Positions 9,810-21,200 of a DNA stretch of 64,000 nt are shown here, piece by piece. Origin of the DNA: Pseudomonas alkylphenolica. Its GTDB lineage: Bacteria > Pseudomonadota > Gammaproteobacteria > Pseudomonadales > Pseudomonadaceae. The notes under the pieces are model-generated. The model did no database searches and was not told where the DNA came from. It saw only the letters and a program-made list of their open reading frames with translations. The position numbers were made by a program, and so were the translations under genes. The stretch is from the NCBI RefSeq assembly GCF_000746525.1, contig NZ_CP009048.1:157501-221500 (forward strand), written 5' to 3'. The first letter of the stretch is position 1. Every line of letters begins with the position of its first letter.

Positions 9810-11756
9810 ATGTCACTGTTCAAACAATTGCTGCTTGCCATCTGCCTGTTCCTGGTAGTCGCGTTCAGCGGCAGCTTCATGGTCAGCCTGGAAAGCTCGC
9901 GTAGCCAGTATGTCAACCAGCTGCGCTCGCACGCCCAGGATGCGGCCACAGCGCTGGCGCTGTCGCTGACACCGAACATCGATGATCCGGCGATGGTCGA
10001 GCTGATGGTCAGTTCGATTTTCGACAGCGGCTACTACTCGAGCATCAAGGTCATCGACCTGGGCTCCAGTGCCGTGCTGGTGGAGCGGCATGCCGAGGCT
10101 GATGCCAACGGTGTACCGGCGTGGTTCATTCGCCTGATCGGCCTTGAAGCCGCCGGTGGCGATGCGATTGTCAGCCGTGGCTGGCAGCAGGCGGCGCGGG
10201 TTGAGGTGGTCAGCCATCCGATGTTCGCCCTGGCCAAGCTGTGGCAGAGCGCCCTGGGCAGTCTGGGCTGGTTGCTGTTGTGTGGTGCCTTGAGCGCAGT
10301 GCTCGGTGCCCTGCTGCTGCGTCGCCAGCTCAAGCCGCTGGACTACATGGTGGCGCAGTCTCACGCCATTGCCCGCCGCGAGTTCCTCAGCCTGCCCGAT
10401 CTGCCGAGCACCCCTGAACTGCGGCGGGTGGTCCAGGCCATGAACCAGATGGTCGAGAAGCTCAAAGCGCTGTTCAAGGAACAGGCCGAGCGCAGTGAAA
10501 AACTACGGGTCGAGTCTTATCAGGACAGCCTGACCGGCCTGGCCAACCGGCGCTATTTCGAGATGCAACTCAACGCCCAGGTCAGCAACATCGAAGAGGC
10601 CCGGCCGGGTTACCTGTTGCTGCTGCGGGTCAAGGACCTGGCCGGGCTCAACCAGCGCCTCGGTGGTCAACGCACCGATCAATTGCTTCAGGCCGTCGGC
10701 CAGCAATTGCAGCGCACCTGCGCCAACTATCCGGAAACCAACAACCTGATCACCCGCAGCCGTGGCGGTGAATTCGCCGTGCTGGCGCCCGGCCTGGTGC
10801 ACGAAGAAGCGGTGCAGCTGGCCCAGGCCCTGGAAGTGACCCTGCAGAGCCTGGCCGACACCGGCGCCACCGACGTCACGCCGGTGGCCTGCATCGGCAT
10901 GGCGCCCTACAGTCCGGGGGATGCGCCTCAGGCCCTGCTGAAACTCGCAGACGAGGCCCTGGCCCGCGCCGAGAACCAGGTAGAGCCGGGTTGGGTCTGC
11001 CTGGAGCAAGGTACTGCGCCGCAGGCGGGTGATACTCACCATGCCTGGCACCAACTGCTCGATGAAGCGCTGCAGCAAGGGCGCTTTCAGCTGTTCTTCC
11101 AGCCGGTGGTGGCCAGCGATGCACCGGAGAGGGTGTTGCACTACAAGGTCATTTCGCGGGTGCTGGATGCTCAGGGGCAGGCGATTGCCGCCGGACGTTT
11201 CCTGCCCTGGCTGGAGCGCTTCGGCTGGTCGGCACGGCTTGATGTGCTGATGCTTGAGCAGGTGCTCAAGCACATGCAGAACCACACCGAATCATTGGCC
11301 TTGAACCTGTCGGCAGCCACCCTGGCCGATCCGGGTGCATTGCAGCGGGTTTATGAGCTGCTCGGCCAGCATCCGGCACTGGGGCCGCGCCTGACGCTGG
11401 AACTCGGCGAAGAGCAGTTGCCCGACCAGGCCGTGCTGGAGCAACTGACCCGGCGCTTGCGTGCGCTTGGTTTCAGTCTGAGCCTGCAACGCTTTGGCGG
11501 ACGCTTCAGCATGATCGGCAACCTGGCTCACCTGGGGCTGGCGTACCTGAAGATCGACGGCAGCTACATTCGTGCTATCGACCAGGAGCGCCACAAGCGC
11601 CTGTTCATCGAAGCGATCCAGCGCGCAGCACACAGCATCGACCTGCCGCTGATTGCCGAGCGGGTCGAAACCGAAGGTGAGCTGAAAGTATTGCGCGAGA
11701 TGGGGATTCAGGGCGTTCAGGGACGTCTGGTGGGCGAGCCGGCACCCTGGCGTTGA
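9810..11756 (+). CDS. lapD: LapD inner-membrane c-di-GMP receptor
   Basis: This 648-residue protein holds LapG inactive when its EAL domain binds c-di-GMP. There is a first membrane helix at about 5-25, a periplasmic LapD_MoxY-type domain to about 150, a second helix near 152-172, a HAMP helix pair, a degenerate GGDEF domain with RGGEF near 320, and a degenerate EAL domain. At the place of the EAL signature it reads KVISRVL (about 445), so catalysis is not expected, as in characterised LapD. AAGGAG precedes the ATG, and the gene is cotranscribed with lapG. The periplasmic substrate LapG and its target LapA are encoded alongside. Confidence 0.95.
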   Translation: MSLFKQLLLAICLFLVVAFSGSFMVSLESSRSQYVNQLRSHAQDAATALALSLTPNIDDPAMVELMVSSIFDSGYYSSIKVIDLGSSAVLVERHAEADANGVPAWFIRLIGLEAAGGDAIVSRGWQQAARVEVVSHPMFALAKLWQSALGSLGWLLLCGALSAVLGALLLRRQLKPLDYMVAQSHAIARREFLSLPDLPSTPELRRVVQAMNQMVEKLKALFKEQAERSEKLRVESYQDSLTGLANRRYFEMQLNAQVSNIEEARPGYLLLLRVKDLAGLNQRLGGQRTDQLLQAVGQQLQRTCANYPETNNLITRSRGGEFAVLAPGLVHEEAVQLAQALEVTLQSLADTGATDVTPVACIGMAPYSPGDAPQALLKLADEALARAENQVEPGWVCLEQGTAPQAGDTHHAWHQLLDEALQQGRFQLFFQPVVASDAPERVLHYKVISRVLDAQGQAIAAGRFLPWLERFGWSARLDVLMLEQVLKHMQNHTESLALNLSAATLADPGALQRVYELLGQHPALGPRLTLELGEEQLPDQAVLEQLTRRLRALGFSLSLQRFGGRFSMIGNLAHLGLAYLKIDGSYIRAIDQERHKRLFIEAIQRAAHSIDLPLIAERVETEGELKVLREMGIQGVQGRLVGEPAPWR

Positions 11757-11792
11757 GCAAGCGGCTGCAGGCCCGCAGCGGGCCTGCACTGT

Positions 11793-12137
11793 TCAGATCA
11801 GGCCGCCGTTCTCTTCGCTGTCATCGATCAGGTTGGTCAGCCCGCCCAGCACCTGGCGGGCATTTGAGCGGCTGAGCAACTTGGCCTGAGCACCGGGTGG
11901 CAGGTCAGTGATGCTGATCACGCCTTTGGTGGTCAGTACTTCAATCAGGTCTTCAAGCACCCGGATCATGTCCAGGTCGCTTTGCTTGAGTTGCTTGAGG
12001 CTGTTCTCGACCACGTCGTCGGCAAACCAGTCCTGAACCTCGGCATGGTCGGCCGGCAGCATCTCCGTGTACTCGGCGTAGGGTGCGGCCTCTACCCGGA
12101 CTAGCTGGCCCTGTGCATCGCGTTGCACGTAGAACAT
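11793..12137 (-). CDS. Small conserved protein between lapD and lapA (function unknown)
   Basis: This 114-residue acidic protein lies 157 bases downstream of lapA on the same strand, with GAGGGA before its ATG. It resembles proteins labelled 'tryptophan synthase subunit beta like' in Pseudomonas genomes. It is far too short for TrpB and shows no PLP motif, so that name is misleading. It has no signal peptide or membrane helix. Features are a LKQLKQSDLDMIRVLEDLIEVL amphipathic segment and a short RQVLGGLTNLIDD helix, suggesting a small soluble helical protein. Its position at the lap locus hints at a link to the adhesin, which is only inference. Confidence 0.75.
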   Translation of the reverse strand: MFYVQRDAQGQLVRVEAAPYAEYTEMLPADHAEVQDWFADDVVENSLKQLKQSDLDMIRVLEDLIEVLTTKGVISITDLPPGAQAKLLSRSNARQVLGGLTNLIDDSEENGGLI

Positions 12138-12294
12138 GGGGTATCCCTCTGAAGTGTCAGTCCGTATCCGCAGTCAGCAGCATAGGCCAGGCTGGCCGGG
12201 CGTGTAGCCCGGCCAGCGAGTATGCGCTGTGACACGGTACAGGGAAAGTCCGCAGCGTTGCGCCAGCCGGACAGCGGCTGGCGCAGGCTATGGA

Positions 12295-15200
12295 TCAACT
12301 GTTGGAGTGGTCGATCTTGATGGTCGGGTCGGCACCGGACACCAGCGAGTTGATCGTGGTGTTGGCCCAGTTGACGCCTTCCAGCTTGATCGTCACATCG
12401 GCGTTGGCCAGGCCACCGGCGGCGTTGAGCTTGCCTTCGGAGCTGACCTGCAAGGTCGACTCGCCATTGACCGTAGTGATCTTCAGGAAGTTGTCGATGG
12501 TGCTGGCCTTCTCGCCCTGGAGCAGGTCGCTCAGGTCCAGACGGTCACCTTCGGCAGGCTTGAAGTCCTTGATGATGTCCTTGCCGGTGTCGCCAGCTTT
12601 CCACACGAAGGTGTCGGCACCGCTGCCACCGGTAAGCACGTCATCGCCTTTGCCGCCGATGAGGATGTCATTGCCCTCATCGCCAAGCAGGATGTCGTTG
12701 CCCTCATCGCCAAGCAGGGTGTCGATGCCGGCCCCGCCAACCAGGATGTCGTTACCCGCACCACCGATCAGGGTGTCCTTGCCGGAACCACCGAGCAGGA
12801 TGTCATTGCCCTTGCCGCCATCGAGGTAGTCGTCGCCACCCTGGCCGAAGAGGATGTCATTGCCGTCGCCGCCCAGCAGGGTGTCGGCACCATCATTGGC
12901 GCGTGACACATCGAACTCGCTGACGTGCTCGGAGATGTACTGGTGCAGCACCCGGCCGTCGACATCGCCCAGGTTCACACCCAGCTTGCCGGCCACATAT
13001 GCCTGCATGGCTTCAACGCCGTTACCGGCGATGCCGTCGAAGCTGACCAGGTCCCCGAACAGAATGTCGTTGCCATCGCCACCCGCGAGCGCATCGTTGC
13101 CCGGTTTGGTAGCTTCGGTATGGCCGAGAATGGCTTCGGCCAGTTTGCTCGGATCGATGTTGGTCTGCGGCTTGCCGTCGGTGTCGTATGGCCGCAAGGC
13201 GTTGGCGTTGACGCCGTTATTCAGACCGATCGCTTCAACGCTCGAGAGATTGGCCAGCAGCAGGAATGCCTCTTTGGCGTTGACGCCGGCCCAATAGGAG
13301 CCCGACTCCGCATAGGACAGCTCAAAGGTGCCATCGCCTTGCGCATTGAGTTTTCCAGAGGCGTTGTAATCGATGTACCAGTATTTGCCAGAGCGATACT
13401 CGGCGGTGAGGTACCCGGATTTGTCGATGCTGATCCGGTTGTCATCACCCACCTTGTAATCTCTGATTACGTCGCCCGGTTTGTACTTGAGGTCCCTGAG
13501 TGCATCATCCATCGTGTAGTCGGAGTATGCGAATGTCGGGTTGGTCTTCTCACCCCGCTGATACACGTTCGGTTCGCCATCAGTGATGAAGAACGTCTGG
13601 TTGCTACCGGTGCTGCCGGCATTCTTGAGATTCTGGAACCAGTTGGCCGTGGTTTTGAATGCATCCTCGTAGTTGGTACTACCACCCGCTTTGAGGTTGT
13701 CGAGGGCTTTTTGCAGCGTCTTCAGGGCGTCCTTGTCGGCAAGATCGATCGAGACGGTGGTGTTGACCTTCTCGGAGAAGTCCACCAACAGGATATTCAC
13801 CGTGCCGGACTGTGCGCCATTGACGCTGTTGGCCAGGGTCTTGAACACCGACTCCAGGGACTTTCTCGCCGCGTCGACGCCCGACTTCTCCATACTGCCC
13901 GAGGTATCGACAATGAACGCCAGGTTGTAGTCCTGCCCTGGTACTACATGCAGGCCGTTGACGTCGGCAACCACGATGTCGTTCTCGGTGCCCAGGGTCT
14001 TGCTGTCGTTCTCCGCCGTCAGGTTGGCGGGGAGGTAGGTATCCGGGTAAACGGTAACCGTGATCTTGCCCGGGGTCGAGGCGGTGTCGTTATTGGCCTT
14101 CTCGGTTGCGGTCGAGGTGACGGTGACGTCGAACTGGCCATGGTAGTAGGCCGGTGGTTTGATGCTCAGGCCGTTCAGGTTCCAGCCGGTGACATCCACC
14201 TCCGTCTTGCCGACGGTAACCGTGTGACCAGCGCCATCGCTGAGGATCGAACCTTCCGGAATACCACCCAGCTTGATGCTGAGTTTTTCCGATCCATCGG
14301 TATCGGTCAGGCCGGTGGAAATACCCACCAGCTTGACGGTGCCATTCTCGGCGCCTTCATTGAGTTTGTAGCCCTGGTAGTAACCTTCGCCATTGTCGCC
14401 GTGCAGCTCGCCGACGGTAACGCCAGCATTGCTCAGCTCGTTGACGTTCGGGTACATCGGGATGTTGCTGTTGCTCAGGTCGACCGGCGTGCCGCCATTG
14501 ACCGACAGGTTGACGTCATAGCTGCCAGGGCCGCTCTGGTTGGCGTGATAGATGTCCAGAGTGTAGTAACCGCTGATGCTCGGCGTGAATGAGCCGCTGA
14601 TACCGCCACCGGCACCCCAGGTGGCCGATGCCACATTCTTGCCGCCAATGGTGATCAGCAGGCTGTCGTCACCGACACCACTGAAGCTGTAGGTCTTGCC
14701 GGCTTCCAGGAAAATCAGGCCGGAGGTCTTCGAACCCGAACCGCCGGTCACACTGCCATTGGACTGGGCGTTGGTCACCGTCGAGCTGCTATTCGGGTTG
14801 CCGGCGTTATCGAAGACAGTCTTCAACGCATCACCGGTGATGCCGTTACCGTTGGTACCCAGACCTTTCAGGCTGTTCCAGGTTTCCTTGACCAGACCGA
14901 TCGAATTGACGTTGTTGCTGCCGATGATCAGGCTTGGCGCGTCGGCGACCGGGGTGATATCGACCTTGAGGGTCGATTCGTTGCCCATGCCCTGACCGTC
15001 GGTTGGCTTGAACTGGATCTGTGCGTAGTCAGCCTTCTGGTCACCCACACCGTTGCCGCCGTTGGCGTTGATGCCCGACTCGTTGTGATCCGGTACGAAT
15101 TTCAGTTTGCCGGCATCGATGTCGGCTTTGCTGAAGGTCTTGGCAGCGTCGACATCGGCCTTGGTCAGGGTTTTCCAGACATCGCCATCCTTGTACTGCA

Positions 15201-18200
15201 GCACGCCATCGGCAGGCAGTTTGGTGATGGTCAGGCCCAGATTGGCGGCCGGGGTGTCGGCATCGGTGATGCCGAAGTTGGCCCAGGTCAGCACCAGGTC
15301 GGTATCTTCGGTGCCGGTCACGGCGCCGCCGGCGGCGACTGGCGCTTCGTTGCTGACGATGGTGGTGGTCACACTGCCATTGTCGCCAACCACCAGGTTT
15401 TCGAAGTTGCCACCGGTAGCCGAACTGATCTGCACATTGAAGGACTCAGCGCCCTCGGCGATGCCGTCACGCAGGATCGGCACACTGAAGGTGCCGGTAT
15501 TGCTGCCTTTCGGAATCGTCACGGTGGTCACGCCGGTGAAGTCCGAGCCATCTTTGGCGGTACCGGTGTAGCGCAGCGTGATGGTGACGTCAGATTCAGC
15601 CTTGCTGGACAGCGTCAGGGTGTAGTTGGCGGACTCACCTTCGGCAACCGAGGTAGTCCCGGTGATGCCGACCGTGGTGGTGTTGGTGGTATCGGCCACG
15701 TGGGTGACAGCGGGCTTGTCGCTGATCTCCAGTTTTTCGAAATTGCCACCGTTGGCACCGGTGATGGTCGCACTGACGTCGCCTGCATCGATGTACACAT
15801 CGTCGCTTGGCGCATCAATGGTGATGCTGCCGGAGGTCTTGTCAGCGGCGATGATGATGGTCTTGCCGTTGCTCAAGGTCACGGTAACCGGGGTGCCTGC
15901 CGGGTTGCTCAGGGTGGCGGTGTAGGTGATCTTGCCACCTTCATCGACCGACGGGGTTGCCGTCAGTTTCAGGGTGGTGGTGTCGATGGTATCAGTCACC
16001 TTGGTGACCGCAGTGGAACCGTCGACTACAAGGCTCTCGAAGTCTCCGCCGTTAGTGCCAGTGATCTTCGCACCGACATTCCCCTCATCGAGGTAGACGT
16101 CATCGCCCGGCGCATCAATGGTGACGGTACCGGTGGTCTCGCCCGCCTTGATGGTAATGGACTTGCCATTGTCCAGGGAGACGGTCATGTCGGTGCCGGC
16201 CTTGTTGGTCAAGGTGGCGGTGTAAGTGATCTTGCCGCCTTCGTCGACCGACGTGGTTGCGGTCAGCTTGAGACCGGTTTCGTTCTGAGTATCCGGGCTA
16301 TCGGTGACGGTGATGGTGGTTTGACCCGAGGTTTCGAGCTTCTCGAAATTGCCGCCAGTGGTGCCGGTGATGCTGTTGGTCAGGTCCAGGTTGCTGGTGT
16401 GGACGTTATCCGGTGCGGTGTATTGCACGGTACCGGAGGTGCCATTGACCGGGATGGTGATGCTCTGACCGTTGGCCAGGGTGATCACCAGCGGAGTGCC
16501 GGTAACCGGGGAACTGACGGTAGCGGTGTAGGTGATTACGCCGCCTTCGCCGATGGTGGTGGCGTCGGCAGTCAGTTTGACCGTCGAGGTGTCGTAGGTG
16601 TCAGCCACGTCGGTCACGGCTGGAGTGGTGTCCACCACCAGGTTCTCGAAGTCACCGCCATCGGTGCTCTCGATGGTCGCTTCGACCGTGTCGGCGTCGA
16701 GGTAGACGTCGTCGGTTGGCGCATCGACGGTGACGGTGCCGCTGGTTTCACCAGCCTTGATCTCGATGACTGCGCCGTTGCTCAGGGTCACCGTCATCGC
16801 CGTGCCAGCCGGGTTGGTCAGCGTCGCGGTGTAGGTGATCTGGCCACCTTCCTCAACGTTGCCAGTAGCGCTCAGGGACAGACCGGTCTCGTTCTGAGTG
16901 TCCGGGCTATCGGTCACAGTGATGGTGGTTTCACCCGAGGTTTCCAGCTTCTCGAAGTTGCCGCCGCTGGTGCCGGTGATGCTGTTAGTCAGGTCCAGGT
17001 TGCTGGTGTGGACGTTATCCGGTGCGGTGTATTGCACGGTACCGGAGGTGGCATTGACCGGGATGGTGATGCTCTGACCGTTGGCCAGGGTGATCACCAG
17101 CGGAGTACCGGTAACCGGGGAACTGACGGTGGCGGTGTAGGTGATCACGCCGCCTTCACCGATGGTGGTCACGTCGGCAGTCAGTTTGACCGTCGAGGTG
17201 TCGTAGGTGTCAGCGACGTCGGTCACTGCAGCCGATGGATCGATGTCGAGTTTCTCAAAATCACCACCGTCGGTGCTCTCGATCGTGGCTTCGACGGTGT
17301 CGGCATCGAGGTAGACGTCGTCGCTAGGCGCATCGACAGTGACGGTGCCGCTGGTCTCGCCAGCCTTGATCTCGATGACTGCGCCATTGCTCAGGGTCAC
17401 GGTCATGGCCGTGCCGGCTGGGTTGGTCAGCGTCGCGGTGTAGGTGATCTGGCCGCCTTCCTCGACCAATTCAGTCGCGGTCAGCTTGAGGCTGGTGGTG
17501 TCTTCGGCACCTGGCACATCAGTCACGGTGACGGTGGTTTCGCCCGAGGTTTCCAGCTTCTCGTAGTTACCACCGGTAGTGCCAGTGATGCTGTTGCTCA
17601 GGTCTAGGTTACTGGTGTGCACGTTGTCCGGTGCGGTGTATTGCACGGTACCGGAGGTGGCATTGACCGGGATGGTGATGCTCTGACCGTTGGCCAGGGT
17701 GATCACCAGCGGAGTACCGGTAACCGGGGAACTGACGGTGGCGGTGTAGGTGATCACGCCGCCTTCACCGATGGTGGTCACGTCGGCAGTCAGTTTGACC
17801 GTCGAGGTGTCGTAGGTGTCCGCGACATCAGTAACGGCTGGAGTGCTATCTACCACCAGGTTCTCGAAGTCACCGCCGTCGGTGCTCTCGATCGTTGCTT
17901 CGACCTTGCCGGCGTCGAGGTAGACGTCGTCCGTCGGTGCATCGAAGAGCACACTGCCCTGGGTTTCGCCGGCCTTGATCTCGATGACCGCCCCGTTATC
18001 CAGGGTGATGGTCATGTCGGTGCCGGCCTTGTGGGTCAGGGTGGCGGTGTAGGTGATCTGGCCACCTTCCTCGACGTTGCCAGTAGCGCTCAGGGACAGA
18101 CCGGTCTCGTTCTGAGTGTCCGGGCTATCGGTCACAGTGATGGTGGTTTCGCCCGAGGTTTCCAACTTCTCGAAGTTGCCGCCAGTGGTGCCGGTGATGC

Positions 18201-21200
18201 TGTTGGTCAGGTCGGCGTTACTGGTGTGCACGTTATCCGGTGCGGTGTACTGCACGGTACCGGAGGTGGCATTGACCGGGATGGTGATGCTCTGGCCGTT
18301 GGCCAGGGTGATCACCAGCGGTGTACCGGTAACCGGAGAGCTAACGGTGGCGGTGTAGGTGATTACGCCGCCTTCGCCGATAGTGGTGACGTCGGCAGTC
18401 AGCTTGACCGTCGAGGTGTCATAGGTGTCAGCGACATCGGTAACGGCTGGAGTGCTATCCACCACCAGGTTCTCGAAGTCACCGCCATCGGTGCTCTCGA
18501 TGGTGGCTTCGACGGTGTCGGCGTCGAGGTAGACGTCGTCGGTTGGCGCATCGACGGTGACGGTGCCGCTGGTCTCGCCAGCCTTGATCTCGATGACTGC
18601 GCCGTTGCTCAGGGTCACGGTCATGGCCGTGCCAGCCGGGTTGGTCAGCGTCGCGGTGTAGGTGATCTGGCCGCCTTCCTCAACGTTGCCAGTAGCACTC
18701 AGGGACAAACCTGTGGTGTCTTCGGTGCCTGGACCGTCGGTCACGGTGACCGTGGTTTCGCCCGAGGTTTCCAGCTTCTCGAAGTTGCCGCCGCTGGTGC
18801 CGGTGATGCTGTTGGTCAGGTCGGCGTTACTGGTGTGGACGTTATCCGGAGCGGTGTATTGCACGGTGCCGGAGGTGGCATTGACCGGGATGGTGATGCT
18901 CTGGCCGTTGGCCAGGGTGATCACCAGCGGGGTGCCGGTAACCGGGGCGCTGACGGTAGCGGTGTAGGTAATCACGCCGCCTTCGCCGATGGTGGTGACG
19001 TCGGCAGTCAGTTTGACCGTCGAGGTGTCGTAGGTGTCAGCGACATCGGTCACGGCTGGAGTGGTATCTACCACCAGGTTCTCGAAGTCACCGCCGTCGG
19101 TGCTCTCGATCGTTGCTTCGACCTTGCCAGCGTCGAGGTAGACGTCGTCCGTCGGTGCATCGAAGAGCACGCTGCCCTGGGTTTCGCCTGCCTTGATCTC
19201 GATGACCGCCCCGTTGTCCAGGGTGATGGTCATGTCGGTGCCAGCCTTGTTGGTCAAGGTGGCGGTGTAGGTGATCTGGCCACCTTCCTCGACCGACTTG
19301 GACGCGGTCAGGGACAGACCCGTCTCGTTCTGAGTGTCCGGGCTATCGGTCACGGTAATGGTGGTTTCACCCGAGGTTTCGAGCTTCTCGAAATTACCAC
19401 CGCTGGTGCCGGTGATGCTGTTGGCCAGGTCCAGGTTACTGGTGTGCACGTTGTCCGGTGCGGTGTATTGCACGGTACCGGAGGTGGCATTGACCGGGAT
19501 GGTGATGCTCTGACCGTTGGCCAGGGTGATCACCAGCGGAGTACCGGTAACCGGGGAACTGACGGTGGCGGTGTAGGTGATCACGCCGCCTTCACCGATG
19601 GTGGTCACGTCGGCAGTCAGTTTGACCGTCGAGGTGTCGTAGGTGTCAGCGACGTCGGTAACGGCTGGAGTGGTGTCCACCACCAGGTTCTCGAAGTCAC
19701 CGCCGTCGGTGCTCTCGATCGTTGCTTCGACCTTGCCAGCGTCGAGGTAGACGTCGTCCGTCGGTGCATCGAAGAGCACGCTGCCCTGGGTTTCGCCTGC
19801 CTTGATCTCGATGACCGCCCCGTTGTCCAGGGTGATGGTCATGTCGGTGCCAGCCTTGTTGGTCAAGGTGGCGGTGTAGGTGATCTGGCCGCCTTCCTCA
19901 ACGTTGCCAGTAGCGCTCAGGGACAGACCGGTCTCGTTCTGAGTGTCCGGGCTATCAGTCACGGTGATGGTGGTTTCACCCGAAGTTTCCAGCTTCTCGA
20001 AGTTGCCGCCGGTGGTGCCGGTGATGCTGTTGGTCAGGTCCAGGTTGCTGGTGTGGACGTTATCCGGAGCGGTGTACTGCACGGTACCGGAGGTGGCATT
20101 GACCGGGATGGTGATGCTCTGACCGTTGGCCAGGGTGATCACCAGCGGAGTGCCGGTAACCGGGGCGCTGACGGTGGCGGTGTAGGTAATCACACCGCCT
20201 TCGCCGATAGTGGTGACGTCGGCAGTCAGTTTGACCGTCGAGGTGTCGTAGGTGTCAGCGACGTCGGTAACGGCTGGAGTGGTGTCCACCACCAGGTTCT
20301 CGAAATCACCGCCATCGGTGCTTTCGATGGTCGCTTCAACCGTGTCGGCATCGAGGTAGACGTCGTCGGTTGGCGCGTCGACAGTGACGGTGCCGCTGGT
20401 TTCGCCAGCCTTGATCTCGATGACCGCACCGTTGCTCAGGGTCACGGTCATCGCCGTGCCGGCCGGGTTGGTCAGGGTGGCGGTGTAGGTGATCTGGCCG
20501 CCTTCCTCGACGTTGCCAGTAGCGGTCAGAGAAAGACCGGTAGACGCCTCGGTATCCGGGCCATCGGTCACGGTGGTCACCGGGTTGCCGGTGGTTTCCA
20601 GCTTCTCGTAGTTACCACCGGTAGTGCTGGTGATGCTGTTGGTCAGGTCCGGGTTGGTGGTGTGGACGTTGTCGGGTGCAACGAACTCGACCGAACCGCT
20701 GCTTTGGCCAACGGGAATAGTGATCTGCTGACCATTGGCCAGGTTGATGACCAGCGCCGAACCGGTAACCGGTGCAGTCACCGAAGCGGTGTAGGTCACC
20801 ACGCCGCCTTCAGCGACGCTCGGGGTCGCGGTCAGGGTGACGGTCGAGGTGTTGATGGTGTCGGTCACCTCGGTTACCGCCGGCACTTCGCTGACCACCA
20901 GGTTTTCAAAGTTGCCGCCATCGGCCTTGTCGATGGTCACGCCAACACTGCCGGCATCGATGTACACGTCGTCGCCAGGTGCCGCCACGCTGACGCTGCC
21001 TTCGGTCTGGCCAGCGGCAATGGTGATCACCGCGCCGTTGCTCAGGGTCACCGTTACCGGGGTGCCGGCCGGGTTGGTCAGGGTCGCGGTGTAGATGATC
21101 TGGCCGCCCTCGGCGACGGTACCGGTGGCCGTCAGGCTCAGGCCGGTGTTGTCGAGCGAGTCGGTGATGGTGGTAACGGCCGGGTTCGGGTCCGGCACCA

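Noticed and set aside
12600..13100. Possible CRISPR-like periodicity
   Set aside because: The short repeats are codons of RTX nonapeptides in lapA, not direct repeats with unique spacers.
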